A DNA stretch of 64,000 nucleotides from Mesostigma viride (Eukaryota > Streptophyta > Mesostigmatophyceae > Mesostigmatales > Mesostigmataceae), in the NCBI GenBank assembly GCA_009746045.1, contig RPFO01000080.1, forward strand, positions 7,342,244-7,406,243, in the 5' to 3' direction. Shown piece after piece: positions 34,644-46,600 of this stretch; the stretch's first letter is position 1, and every line of letters starts with the position of its first letter. The notes below the pieces were generated by a model that was given only the letters and a program-made list of their open reading frames with translations, had not been told where the DNA came from and searched no databases. The position numbers and the translations under genes were made by a program.

Positions 34644-37600
34644 TTACATGCGGTTCCCAATACCAAAGTGGAACCGCTTCACCCCTTGGTCATTGAGAGC
34701 ATATTCCAGCCTCAGCGGACCCAACGGGGACGCCAAGCGGATGCCAGCACCGTAGCCGTAGCCCTTGCCGGGCTTCCCACGCGCGCCCGCAGGGTCACCT
34801 GCAGGCAGACGTAAGAGAGTCCGAGGAAAACAAAGTGCGACTGATAATGTCTAACTGCAGCTCCAAACAACAGAATGAGAATGCCTTCTTGCAGCCCCAC
34901 GCAACAGATGGATAATGCCTTCTTGCAGCCCCACGCAACAGATGGATAACACCTTCTTGCAGCTCCAAACAACAGAATGAGAATGCCTTCTTGCAGCCCC
35001 ACGCAACAGATGGATAACGCCTTCTTGCAGCTCCAAACAACAGAATGAGAATGCCTTCTTGCAGCCCCACGCAACAGATGGATAATGCCTTCTTGCAGCC
35101 CCACGCAACAGATGGATAACACCTTCTTGCAGCTCCAAACAACAGAATGAGAATGCCTTCTTGCAGCCCCACGCAACAGATCAAACTGGAACAGAAAGCG
35201 CAGGCGTGCAGCCGCAAGAAAACCCTACCCCCTCTTCAACAACCTAGACGCCCATGTCAGCAACCACCCTCAACGGTGCATCCCTTTTCCGCATGTTGAG
35301 TTTCTTCGAACTGGAGCCGCATCCCGAGGGACCCTTCTTTTGGACAGCACAGGCTACACTGCATCGCTTTGTCTACGGGAACCCCTCTGCCCCAAGCCAA
35401 AGAAGACACACCTTTGGCGGTGCAGCCCTCTACTGCAAAGATCTTTGTCTGTTGGAAACCATTCTGCCCTAGGCTGGTAACACCCGCCCTCCACAGTGCA
35501 CCCCATTACCAAATATGACGGTCAACTCATGTCGTAATACCCACCTTCGATGGTGCATCCCATTACCAAATACTAGTACGACAGTAAAACCTCATTTCTT
35601 AATACCCACCTTCGACGGTGCAGCCCGAGCCCAGGTCCGTCCCGTAGTCCATGAACAGCGTCCCCTGCACCGGGTTGACCAGAGGCACACACAGCTCTGC
35701 GCTGCCCACGGCAAACGTCCGGCCGGACCCGACCACGCCCTCGTCGTACCCGCGCACGCTGTTGGTGCCCCCAATGGGGAACGCCTCGTGGGGGGGGAGG
35801 TCTCCGACAACATGACCCGACGCGCCGCTGCGTTGTGAAGGGGTCGAAGAGGGGTAAGGGCAGCTAAGGTGGAATAAGGGTTAGCTGGATGAGTAGAAAG
35901 GCCTCGTGTGTGGGGGGGAAGGTCTCCGACCACGTGGGCCGAAGCCGTTGTGAAGGGGTAGATGAGGGGGAAGGGGATTAATGGGGGGTTACGGGTATGT
36001 GGGCTTGCGTTGGAGTTCGATGGATGTGTACCCTTGTGCAGGCTCTAAGCGACACCTGGCACTACGTCTGCTCAGGTACTCACTCGATGCTGAGGATGCG
36101 AGGAACCGACATGTCATTGGATCTATCTAAGCACTTATTCGACGCTGAATCTATTGAATGCCAAACCTTCAACGCTACGGGAATCCAACCCTTCACCTGA
36201 TGTCGAATCAACCAAAAAAATCACCTGACACGAAGGCTTGTAGGTAAAACCTCTTCCAAAGCCACGTGACGCTGAGGCTCGTACCAAAAACCCATCTGAC
36301 GCTGACGCGTGAACGTAAAACCCACCCGATGCAGAGGCTTGTACCTTAAAACTGTGTTAAAGCCCCTTAACGCTGATGACAGTAAGCACCCAGCTGACGC
36401 TGAGGCCACAACAACCACCCACCTGACGCTGAGGCTGACTTTGCCCACGTCGATGGTCTTGATCGCGCGCGCGCCGAGCCGCGTGAAGAAGAGCCAGCCC
36501 TTGCGCAGCGGCAGGCCCGTCTCCGAGGTGAGCAGCAGCTGTGGCCATGGAGATAAGAGAGGGGTAGGAGTGGCACATGAGTGAGGGGGGATGAGAAGTG
36601 TAACAGTGTTACTGCACGGGAACAGGCCGGTCGCCGAGGTGAGCAGCAGCTGGGGACCAGTAACGTAGCGATGCATGGGCGGGGGGGGTGAGGGGTTGCA
36701 TGAGACAAGGGGGGAAAGATTCTTTCTCTTCGAGGCGAGCAGCTGCTGTGGCGACGGATCGTAAATAGTGGCTAGGACCAGACTACTCAACGTGGCGGAT
36801 CCCGATATGTCACGGTACCCAAGTATCAGTTTGGCCGTTGTGGACTTGCGCAAGTCCCCTGCACAGCCACTGCAAAGCCATGTCAACAGGATAGCTGGGA
36901 GGGGACGTACCGTGGCGGATCCGGACTTGTTGCGGTACTGCGCCTCGCCCTTGACGATGGACATGTAGTCAAACTTGTCGCCGCTGGTGGTTGGGTGGTT
37001 TGCGGGAGGACATAGCACATGCACACCACACACACCAGGAGGAAAACGGACATGGTTCAATCTTGTTGGTTTGAACAGCAGGACTCCGCACTTGTCTCCG
37101 ATGGGGTGAGAAAGCGTAGAAGGGCAGAGCACACGCATCAACAGGAAACGGGGCGCTCTGTCTAATAATCGTGTCAAAAGAAGGTGATATCCAACTTGCT
37201 ACTGCTGGGGAGCACCAGCACACCAGAAGGGAGAAAGGGAGGAAAGGGAATACGAATCCAAGTGACCTAAACTACCCCCCCAGAAGGGGTCAGTTAGGCA
37301 CATTGTGGATGCTGTTAGCCTTTATCATATGAAATCAAGAGGACTATGGAAGACGCCGTGTTGATTTCGAGGAACGAGCGGAAACGGAAACATGGCTCGT
37401 TTGCCCAAGGAGAAAGCAATCAACTGACTCATTGATCACGTGATTAGCCATGCCTACAAATACATCAACCGACTGGGCACCGAAAAGTTATTGGAAACTA
37501 GTTATTGGAGCCCCCCAGATCTCTTCTACAGCTATAGCTATTGGGTCACAGTGTCCACGCAAAGACGTTGCGGAAAAAGATTGTCCGACGCGGTCCAGAA

Positions 37601-40600
37601 CGTGACGGGGCAATCTTGGCCTCACCCCAAAGGTCACCTCTGCAAGAAGCCTTAGGTGCTTTCCATCGTTACAGCAAACGCGCCGCACTTGAACATCGCA
37701 CGGGCTATCTCGGCCTCACCCTTAAGCCGACCTCTGCAAAACGCTTCATTTGTACATTTTTGTTCCCACTAAACGTGTATCCAACCGACCGCGGCGAGAC
37801 TGCCCCCACATCAAGATGACCATACTTCTAAAAAAAGGCACATTGCGCCTTGCCGGCAAACCTGCCGCACCTGAACGTGACAGGGCTGCCGATACCTCAC
37901 CATTGACAATGCTGCGCAAAGGGCCATATTGTGCCTGTTGTCCTCCTATTGCAGTAGGGGTGGTGGTGGGGTGAGGGGGTGCTATTGTCCTGCTACCAAA
38001 TAGGCCATACCTGAACGTGACGGGGCTCCCAAACTGGTCGGCGAGCTGGGGTACGCCGGCCGCGTCACGCATGCCCGCACGCTGGTGGGGACGGGGACGG
38101 TGGCGTGAGGGGGGGGGGGGGGGGGGGGGGGGGGGGACGATGGCCAGCATGGTGAGGGGTGGTTCGATTTGATCAATTCAGCTCAAAGATACGTTCACTG
38201 AAGCAAGCACCCAAAAGCTGTACATTCAAACACGGCCCGAGGATCACAAGACGAAAGGCAAGGGCATGTGTTAACGAGATTCAACCAAGCACAAAATACA
38301 CATTCCAACACACACGGCGCATGTCTATCTTCAATGCATGTGTGCAAGACGTACAGTGCATCCCGATTCTCGATGCTCAGACCCAACGGCACAGTCACGC
38401 TGCCCAATCCACCCCATTCGAACCAACTGATCTCACCTAGCTAACATAGACAAGTACGAAACCAAACTGCACAATCAGACGCAGCGGACCCACCCCAGTG
38501 GGTACCTAGAAAACCAAAGTATTATGTCTGCCTATAACAGTATACTAGTAAATAACCAAAGTATTATGTCTGCCTATAACAGTATACTAGTAAATAACCA
38601 AAGTATTATGTCTGCCTATAACAGTATACTAGTAAATAACCAAAGTATTATGTCTGCCTATAACAGTATACTAGTAAATAACCAATGTACTATATTTGCA
38701 TGTAATAGTATATCAAACATATATACAAGCCTACGGGCATGCTAGTCTCCAAAAGCTCGGAACCCAACTCAGGCGCGACCACCCAGCTGGGCCGAGCGAT
38801 GCCATATAAAACATACTACTAATGGTACATGGGCACATCTGTCGTTTCCAGGCTTGCACCCACCTGCGCGATCAGGCCCAGCGTGCCCACCCAGTTGGGC
38901 GCGACTGCCCGGCTGTAGTCCACCCCCGCCATCATGCGCGCGACCGTGAGCACCGGCGCGTTGGCTCCCGCCCCGTTGGCGGCGCCCTCACGGCCATTGC
39001 TGCTGGTCGCCGGCTTTCCAGGCCCGTGCACCAGCGTGCCGGGCGTGCGCGTGTTCTGACGAACGTCCCACGTTGGTTACGCACCAAACGGCAGGCAACG
39101 GTTGCGGGGTGAGCTGTCGACGTATTTAAAATTGTGCTAACCGGTTGCGGGGTAATCACTTATTATGATAAAAATGGTATCAACCGGTTGCCTTATTTGG
39201 GCCGTGCGCCAGCGTACCGGGCAACAGAGCATGCACGGTAAGCCGTTCACATGCACACTACAATACACAGGTACTGTAGTACTCCATGACAAACAAGCGT
39301 ACTATATGGTAGTGGACTACTACCATACGACAATTAGCATACTAAAATTGTAATGTACTAAGACTACTACTAAGCTATACGATCATCAAGAGCTTGCCTA
39401 GCAAGGCTACATGTAGTGCATGAGGCACGTCCCACTCAGCCCCCGAGCAAGGAAAACCATCGCCACCCACGCAACCAAGCCCACCAACCAAGCCCACCAA
39501 CCAAGCCCACCAACCAAGCCCACCAACCAAGCCCACCAACCAAGCCCACCAACCAAGCCCACCAACCAAGCCCACCAACCAAGCCCACCAACCAAGCCCA
39601 CCAACCAAGCCCACCAACCAAGCCCACCAACCAAGCCCACCAACCAAGCCCACCAACCAAGCCCACCAACCAAGCCCACCAACCAAGCCCACCAACCAAG
39701 CCCACCAACCAAGCCCACCAACCAAGCCCACCAACCAAGCCCACCAACCAAGCCCACCAACCAAGCCCACCAACCAAGCCCACCAACCAAGCCCACCAAC
39801 CAAGCCCACCAACCAAGCCCACCAACCAAGCCCACCAACCAAGCCCACCAACCAAGCCCACCAACCAAGCCCACCAACCAAGCCCACCAACCAAGCCCAC
39901 CAACCAAGCCCACCAACCAAGCCCACCAACCAAGCCCACCAACCAAGCCCACCAACCAAGCCCACCAACCAAGCCCACCAACCAAGCCCACCAACCAAGC
40001 CCACCAACCAAGCCCACCAACCAAGCCCACCAACCAAGCCCACCAACCAAGCCCACCAACCAAGCCCACCAACCAAGCCCACCAGCAATGACCACCTAAC
40101 AAGCCCAGCAGCTGCGCCACTCGCAAATGGATTGTCCGCTTAATGAGGTCGGTGCCCATCGCTTTGCGCGGCAAGCGCCCTTGCTAGTAGGCACATCCCA
40201 TGCAACACGCACAGACCTTGCAGCAGGCACATTCCTGTGCCCACTAAGCGTGCCCTACCTGCAGATAGGTGGTGCGCTGCGTCCGGTTTCATGAACCAAC
40301 ACTAGGCCCACCACACACACAAGGCCCACCAACACAAGGCCAACCAACCAAAAGTATACCCCCCTGAAAACAAATCGCACGCTGCATGTGGTAAAACTTT
40401 TGCTATACTCCGTTTGATTTTCCCTCGAGCCACAGAGCAAGCCGAGCGATCCTCCAACAGTGCAACCCTTCACAAACCCCTGCTAGGCCCACCAGCACGA
40501 GGCCCTACCAACGCTAGGCCCTACCTGCAGGTAGATCGTCCTCTGCGTGCGGTACGCGTCGTCGCCCACCCACGGGTCGGTGAAGTTGATCCGGAACGTT

Positions 40601-43600
40601 GAGTCCAGGTGGCCCTTCTCGAGCGCGACCAGCAGCTTCTGGTTGACGCCGTTCAGGTTCTTGTGGCTGTACTTGCAGCTGCCGTAGATGCCGGACATGG
40701 CGCCGTGCGCCAGGCTGGCGAAGGAGGGGGCGTGGGTGGGTGGGTGGGTGGGTGGGTGGGTGGGTGGGTGGGTGGGTGGGTGGGTGGGTGGGTGGGTGGG
40801 TGGGTGGGTGGGTGGGATGCGTGGTGAAGAAGGGTGAGCGATCGCATTGTAACTGCGGTGAGTGCTTGGAGATGCTGTACTGTACATGCCCGACATGGCA
40901 CTGTGCGCCAGGCTGGTGATGCAGGGAAGGCGGACGGGGGGAGGGGGGAAGGGGGGAGGGGGGGGAAGGAGGGGAAGGGGGGGAAGAGAGAAAGGAAGTG
41001 CGAAGTGGGAAGGGAGAAGGGAAGGGGGGAGGGGGTAAACATGGCAGTTGAAAGGAAGCCAGAAAGCAGGCTGTGAGCGCAGCTTGCTTGGTTTCCAGGA
41101 TCTAGAATGGATGGGGAGGACGGGAATAAATGCCCCACATGGCATAGGGAGCAGGTGCTCCACGTGGCGCCACGGGCAAAGCTGCTGGTTGTTGATGATG
41201 GTGGTATGTGTGTGTGTGCGCGTGTGTGGAGGTGACCTTGGGCAACAGCGAGCGTGCAGAAAGCGATGGCAACCCAACGCCACGGGGTTGAGGGGAATCA
41301 AATGTCCCTGTAAGCACTGCGCCGGCGGTAATGAGTACGCTCACGTGTCGATGGACACTACAGGCCACGATTGAGTTGCCACGGGCTATTCGCTGATGTG
41401 TTTCAAAAATGAGGTCCCTCCCGTTGCTGAACAGGCCACAATCGGGCGGCCACTTGCGAATACCCAAGGGTGTAGTTGTGTCACAATATTGAATATGAGG
41501 GCATAACATCAGTGAGTGTCCTATCTAAGGACTTCGTGGTCTCACCTGTTGGCGGAGAGGCCACCAAAGGGTGGCCACGTGCTACAAAGCCCCCAGGTGA
41601 CCCCATGCGGAGCGTAGTGCTATTTATAGGATAGAGTACTGGGCTCACCTGTTGGCGGAGAGGCCACCACCCGCGGAGAATCCCCCCGTCTTGCGCTCGA
41701 CGATGGAGATGACCAGGTCCACCTTGCCGGGTTCTGAGGGCATGCCAGCAATAACAGAACAAGAGGGAAAAGCCACACAAGTATAAGCATTACGTGCCAC
41801 AGAGATGACCAGGTCCACCTCAGCACGGCTCTCAACGGTGGCAGCTGCCAGCAAGAACAAACGGAACACTCCCAGATGACGTCAACAGAGAGCTGGGCAG
41901 CCAGAAAACGAATCGATACTTAATCGATACTTAGAACGAATCGACAGGAACCGACTACGATGAAGCACACATGGACTGGGACTCGCGATGGCCACCCCTC
42001 GCCAACTCATTGAGAAGGTCACAGGACAAACGGCATGGATACCGTGCCAACCAGTTGATGGCAGAGGCAAAGTGACAGAAAGTAAGAAGAGCAACAAGTC
42101 AGGATACCAGTAAGCGCATGCACTCAAGTGCTTACGTGCCCATTTGCACCAGTGGCTCGTGACACACTCGTACAAAATGGCTACTTTGACCAAGGTGTTC
42201 ATCACCAGCACACATACTACTATTGTCTGTTTCAACAGAAGGGCTACTTTGACCAAGGCATTCATCACCAGCACGCATACTACTATTGTCTGTTTCAACA
42301 GAAGGGCTACTTTGACCAAGGCGTTCATCACCAGCACACATACTACTATTGTCTGTTTCAACAGGAGGGCTACTTTGACCAAGGCATTCATCACCAGCAC
42401 ACATACTACTATTGTCTGTTTCAACAGAAGGATGTGATAGGACGAGACTGGCTGCCTTAATGCGTAGTTTTCGTATTTGCGCCACTCGATAAAATGCAGA
42501 TGTTCATCCGTGAGGTACAAACGACCTTATACGCTGCCATGGATCGCACAACACGCACATAAGTAACACATCACATGTGAAGTCCTACTAAAATACACAA
42601 CATGTAGTTGTGCCCCTAATTGCACCCATAAGTGTGCCCCTGCTCGTGCCTTATATATGGTGCTTTACTATACGAATCAAAAGTATTGCCGCACTCCACA
42701 GCTGCAGCTATACTGAATTCCTACAAACATTCCTACAAACATGGGTTATGATAGCACACCCCTCGCGCCACCCACCCGTGCCCGGCTGCGGCAGCATGTT
42801 CACGTCCTCCATTATGCCCATGCTATAGATAGCCTCCAGGTCCCGCTTGGCCAACTGCACGCTGTACACCTGGCCCGGCTTCGTGCTGAGCTGGCGCTGG
42901 ATGATGGCCGGCTTGGTCTTGCCCACCGTGGGGTCACCGCTGCATGGAGAGCATACAAATACAAATAAGGGGGCATACAAGTGTAAATAAGGGTGGGGCG
43001 TGCAAAGAATATATATTCAATAAATAAAGACTGTTACGTTATGTAAATATGGATGGGGCGTGTCAGGGTGGGGCGTGCAAAGAACATATATTCAATGAAG
43101 ACTGTTACGTTATGCAGCGTTCTGGGAGAAACGAGACTCGCAACTTGTTGTCCAAACATCTTGACAATGGGATGAGCAGCCTCACTGTCCAAGCACTGTC
43201 CCGCCTCACTGTCCAAGCACTGTCCCGCCTCACTGTCCAAGCACTGTCCCGCCTCACTGTCCAAGCACTGTCCCGCCTCACTGTCCAAGCACTGTCCCGC
43301 CTCACTGTCCAAGCACTGTCCCGCCTCACTGTCCAAGCACTGTCCCGCCTCACTGTCCAAGCACTGTCCCGCCTCACTGTCCAAGCACTGTCCCGCCTCA
43401 CTGTCCAAGCACTGTCCCGCCTCACTGTCCAAGCACTGTCCCGCCTCACTGTCCAAGCACTGTCCCGCCTCACTGTCCAAGCACTGTCCCGCCTCACTGT
43501 CCAAGCACTGTCCCGCCTCACTGTCCAAGCACTGTCCCGCCTCACTGTCCAAGCACTGTCCCGCCTCACTGTCCAAGCACTCTGTTATCACCAGACAGCC

Positions 43601-46600
43601 AGAAAAAGCAAAGACACGCACCTTGCTGTGCAGGAAGCAGGTGGTATTCTTCCCCACTTTTCGGCACCACAGGCAGCATGGGACAAGCCATTACTCACGT
43701 CTCCATGGCCAAGCTTATGCAACCCCACACATGGAGTAACACTCACGTCTTGCTGCCCGTAGCAACTGTGACAGGGAAGAGGGGACTCACGCCTCGCTGT
43801 TCAAACACTCGGACACGAGACCACGATGAATGAGGGCAAACACTCACGTCTTGCTGTCGAGGAAGCGGACCGTGATCTTGCCCACTTCCGCCTCTGCCAG
43901 ACCCAACCTGCAGATGCCCCCCGGGAGCATCTCCTTCTCCACCACCTGGTGGGCGCACAGCGGGAGGCCGTGCACATGAATGGTTTAAGATCACACAGGA
44001 AACAAGCATCTGAGTAAGCAAGCAAGCGCATCGAGTGCATCGTGTGCCGGCAAATGGCCACCCCTTTCCTCGCTTGCGCACAATGCGGCTACATGTTCTG
44101 CAGGCCTTTGCATGTATCGCACGAGCATCATCTATACGTTACTCATCAACAATATACGCGCAACCTGCGACAGGGTGCATAACCACAAGCATTTCAAAAG
44201 CGAATTGTATCATGACACGAGCCGTAATACAAACACTATTATTACTATCAAAATGGAAAAATTCCTCCTCCTCCTCCTCCTCCTCCTCCTCCTCCTCCCC
44301 TCCTCCTCCTCCTCCTCCTCCTCCTCCTCCTCCTCCTCCTCCTCCTCCTCCTCCTCCTCCTCCTCCTCCTCCTCCTCCTCCTCCTCCTCCTCCTCCTCCT
44401 CCTCCTCCTCCTCCTCCTCCTCCTCCTATTCCTGCTCCTCCTCTTCCTCCTCCTATTCCTGCTCCTCCTCCTCCTCCTGCTGCTGCTGCTGCTGCTGCTC
44501 TTCATCATGCTCCTCCTGCTGGTGCTGGTGCTGGTGCTGGTGCTGGTGCTGGTGCTGGTGCTGGTGCTGGTGCTGGTGCTGGTGCTGGTGCTGGTGCTGG
44601 TGCTGGTGCTGGTGCTGGTGCTGGTGCTGGTGCTGGTGCTGGTGCTGGTGCTGGTGCTGGTGCTGGTGCTGGTGCTGGTGCTGGTGCTGCTGGTGCTGGT
44701 GCTGGTGCTGGTGCTGGTGCTGGTGCTGGTGCTGGTGCTGGTGCTGGTGCTGGTGCTGGTGCTGGTGCTATTACTACTACTATTTCTAATCATAAACCCA
44801 CCCAGTTACGCATAGAGAAAAGGCCTGATGGGCTGCTCGCGTGGTTCCAGTCACCTGACTCCAAACAGGCCCCCTCTTTGGCTTGAAATAGGCCCCGCTC
44901 CCCTGCCCGAAACAGCCCCGCTCCCCTGCCCGCAACAGCCCCGCTCACTTGCCCAAAATAGCCCCGCTCACCTGCCCGAAACAGCCCCTGCTCACCTGCC
45001 CAGCACAGGCCTCTGTACCTGCCAAAATAACCACCCCAATCCCCCTCACCTGCCCGAAATACCCAATCCAGCCCCTTCACCTGCCCGAGATAGCCTCTGC
45101 TCACCTGCCCGAAATAGCCCCGCTCACCTGCCCAAAATAGCCCCGCTCACCTGCCCGAAATAGCCCCGCTCACCTGCCCGAAATAGCCCCTGCTCACCTG
45201 CCCGAAATAGCCCCTGCTCACCTGCCCGAAATAGCCCCGCTCCCGGTACCAGTCATCCAGTTGCGTGATCGCCTTGGAGATGCCCTTGAAGTTGAGCCGC
45301 TTGCCTGGCAGGTGCAGCCCCCAGTTTGTGTGTGTGGGTGGTGGTGGTGGTGGTGGTGGTGGTGGTGGTGGGGCCGCCCCACCGTCCGCACAAAGTGACA
45401 CGTGGACGTCAGCAATCGATCGAGGCCTGGCTCCATTGTAAAAGTTGTAATTGGTTTGGATTTTAAAAATGTTGTCCGAGAGGTTGGGGCGGGGGGGGGG
45501 GGGGGGGGGGGAGGGGGGCGTATTGCGTGGTCGAGACGATAAACTCACGGGGGTCAGCACCCGATGCCGTTGGGGTGCTTGCCCGGCAGGCAACAAGGGG
45601 ATAGCCTGATGAGATAGCCTGACGATTCGTATTGGTCCGAGACCTTAGAGCCGAACGGCAAGGGGTTCCGTCCAGTATTTACCATATCTGGTGAGGATGA
45701 GAGCAACAGAGCCTGGGGAGGAGGAGACGGAGTCAAGGACATGAGCAACGAGCGGGGGGCGGATGACAGAGCACTATCAAGTTGATACCCTGCAAAGTTA
45801 TACGACACCACGTTATGCTATGAAGTTGAGGCACTTGCCTGGCCAGTGGGAAGCTGGGGATAGGGGGGTGGGGGGAAGGGATGGGGTTCCATTCACCAGA
45901 GACAGCCTGTAGCAACATCCGCACAAGTACCCGGCACATAAAGATCACTGTGTGTGTCCAGCTAGCCAGCACTTTCAAAGGGTTGGGCGAGGGGATATAC
46001 CCTGAGCCTACCCTAAACAAGCCCTCGCAAACAGCAGTGCACCAAACTGCTTAGGTAATCCTGGCAGCACGCGTACTTGATGCCGACGTACACCCGAACA
46101 GACGACCAAGGCATCATGATGTACAAGTGATAGCGATATAATATAGTTATATATGCTATAGGGATGCTTTCACAACAGTAGTATAGTATATCGTGAGACG
46201 GATAGTAGAACAACCGTAACAAATAGTACAACAACAGCAACACAAGGTACTAAACTACATCAAACGGTTTACTACTACTAGCACCGCCACCCACCAAACT
46301 CCTTGCGGAACGCGTCCTCGATGACCACCGTCGGCAGCACATTGGCGCCGCTCACAATGAGGCCCTTGAGGATGGCGTTGGGCTGGACCTGCACGGTTGC
46401 GTACAAAAGGTGTAGTGACCCCGTGACGAAAATATAGTGAACGCGCAGAGTACATGCACCCAGTGAGGACATGTTTGCCACAAGACAGAGCAAGAAAGAG
46501 AATAGGAACGGAGCAGGAATAAGACAATAGGAACAGAGCAGGAATAACACAATATGAACTGAGCAGGAATAAGACAATAGGAGCTGAGCAGGAATGAGAC

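Noticed and set aside
34712-35217. Minus-strand ORF rich in Cys-Cys-Val-Gly-Leu
   Set aside because: 36-bp-type tandem array in intron 12; exon 13 and exon 12 are placed on either side in phase.
39375-40174. Trp/Leu/Val-rich or Lys-Pro-Thr ORFs
   Set aside because: Artefact of the 13-bp satellite inside OEP80 intron 7.
44035-44886. 283-codon ORF and its relatives of Ser/Pro/Cys-Trp type
   Set aside because: Trinucleotide and hexanucleotide microsatellites in OEP80 intron 3.
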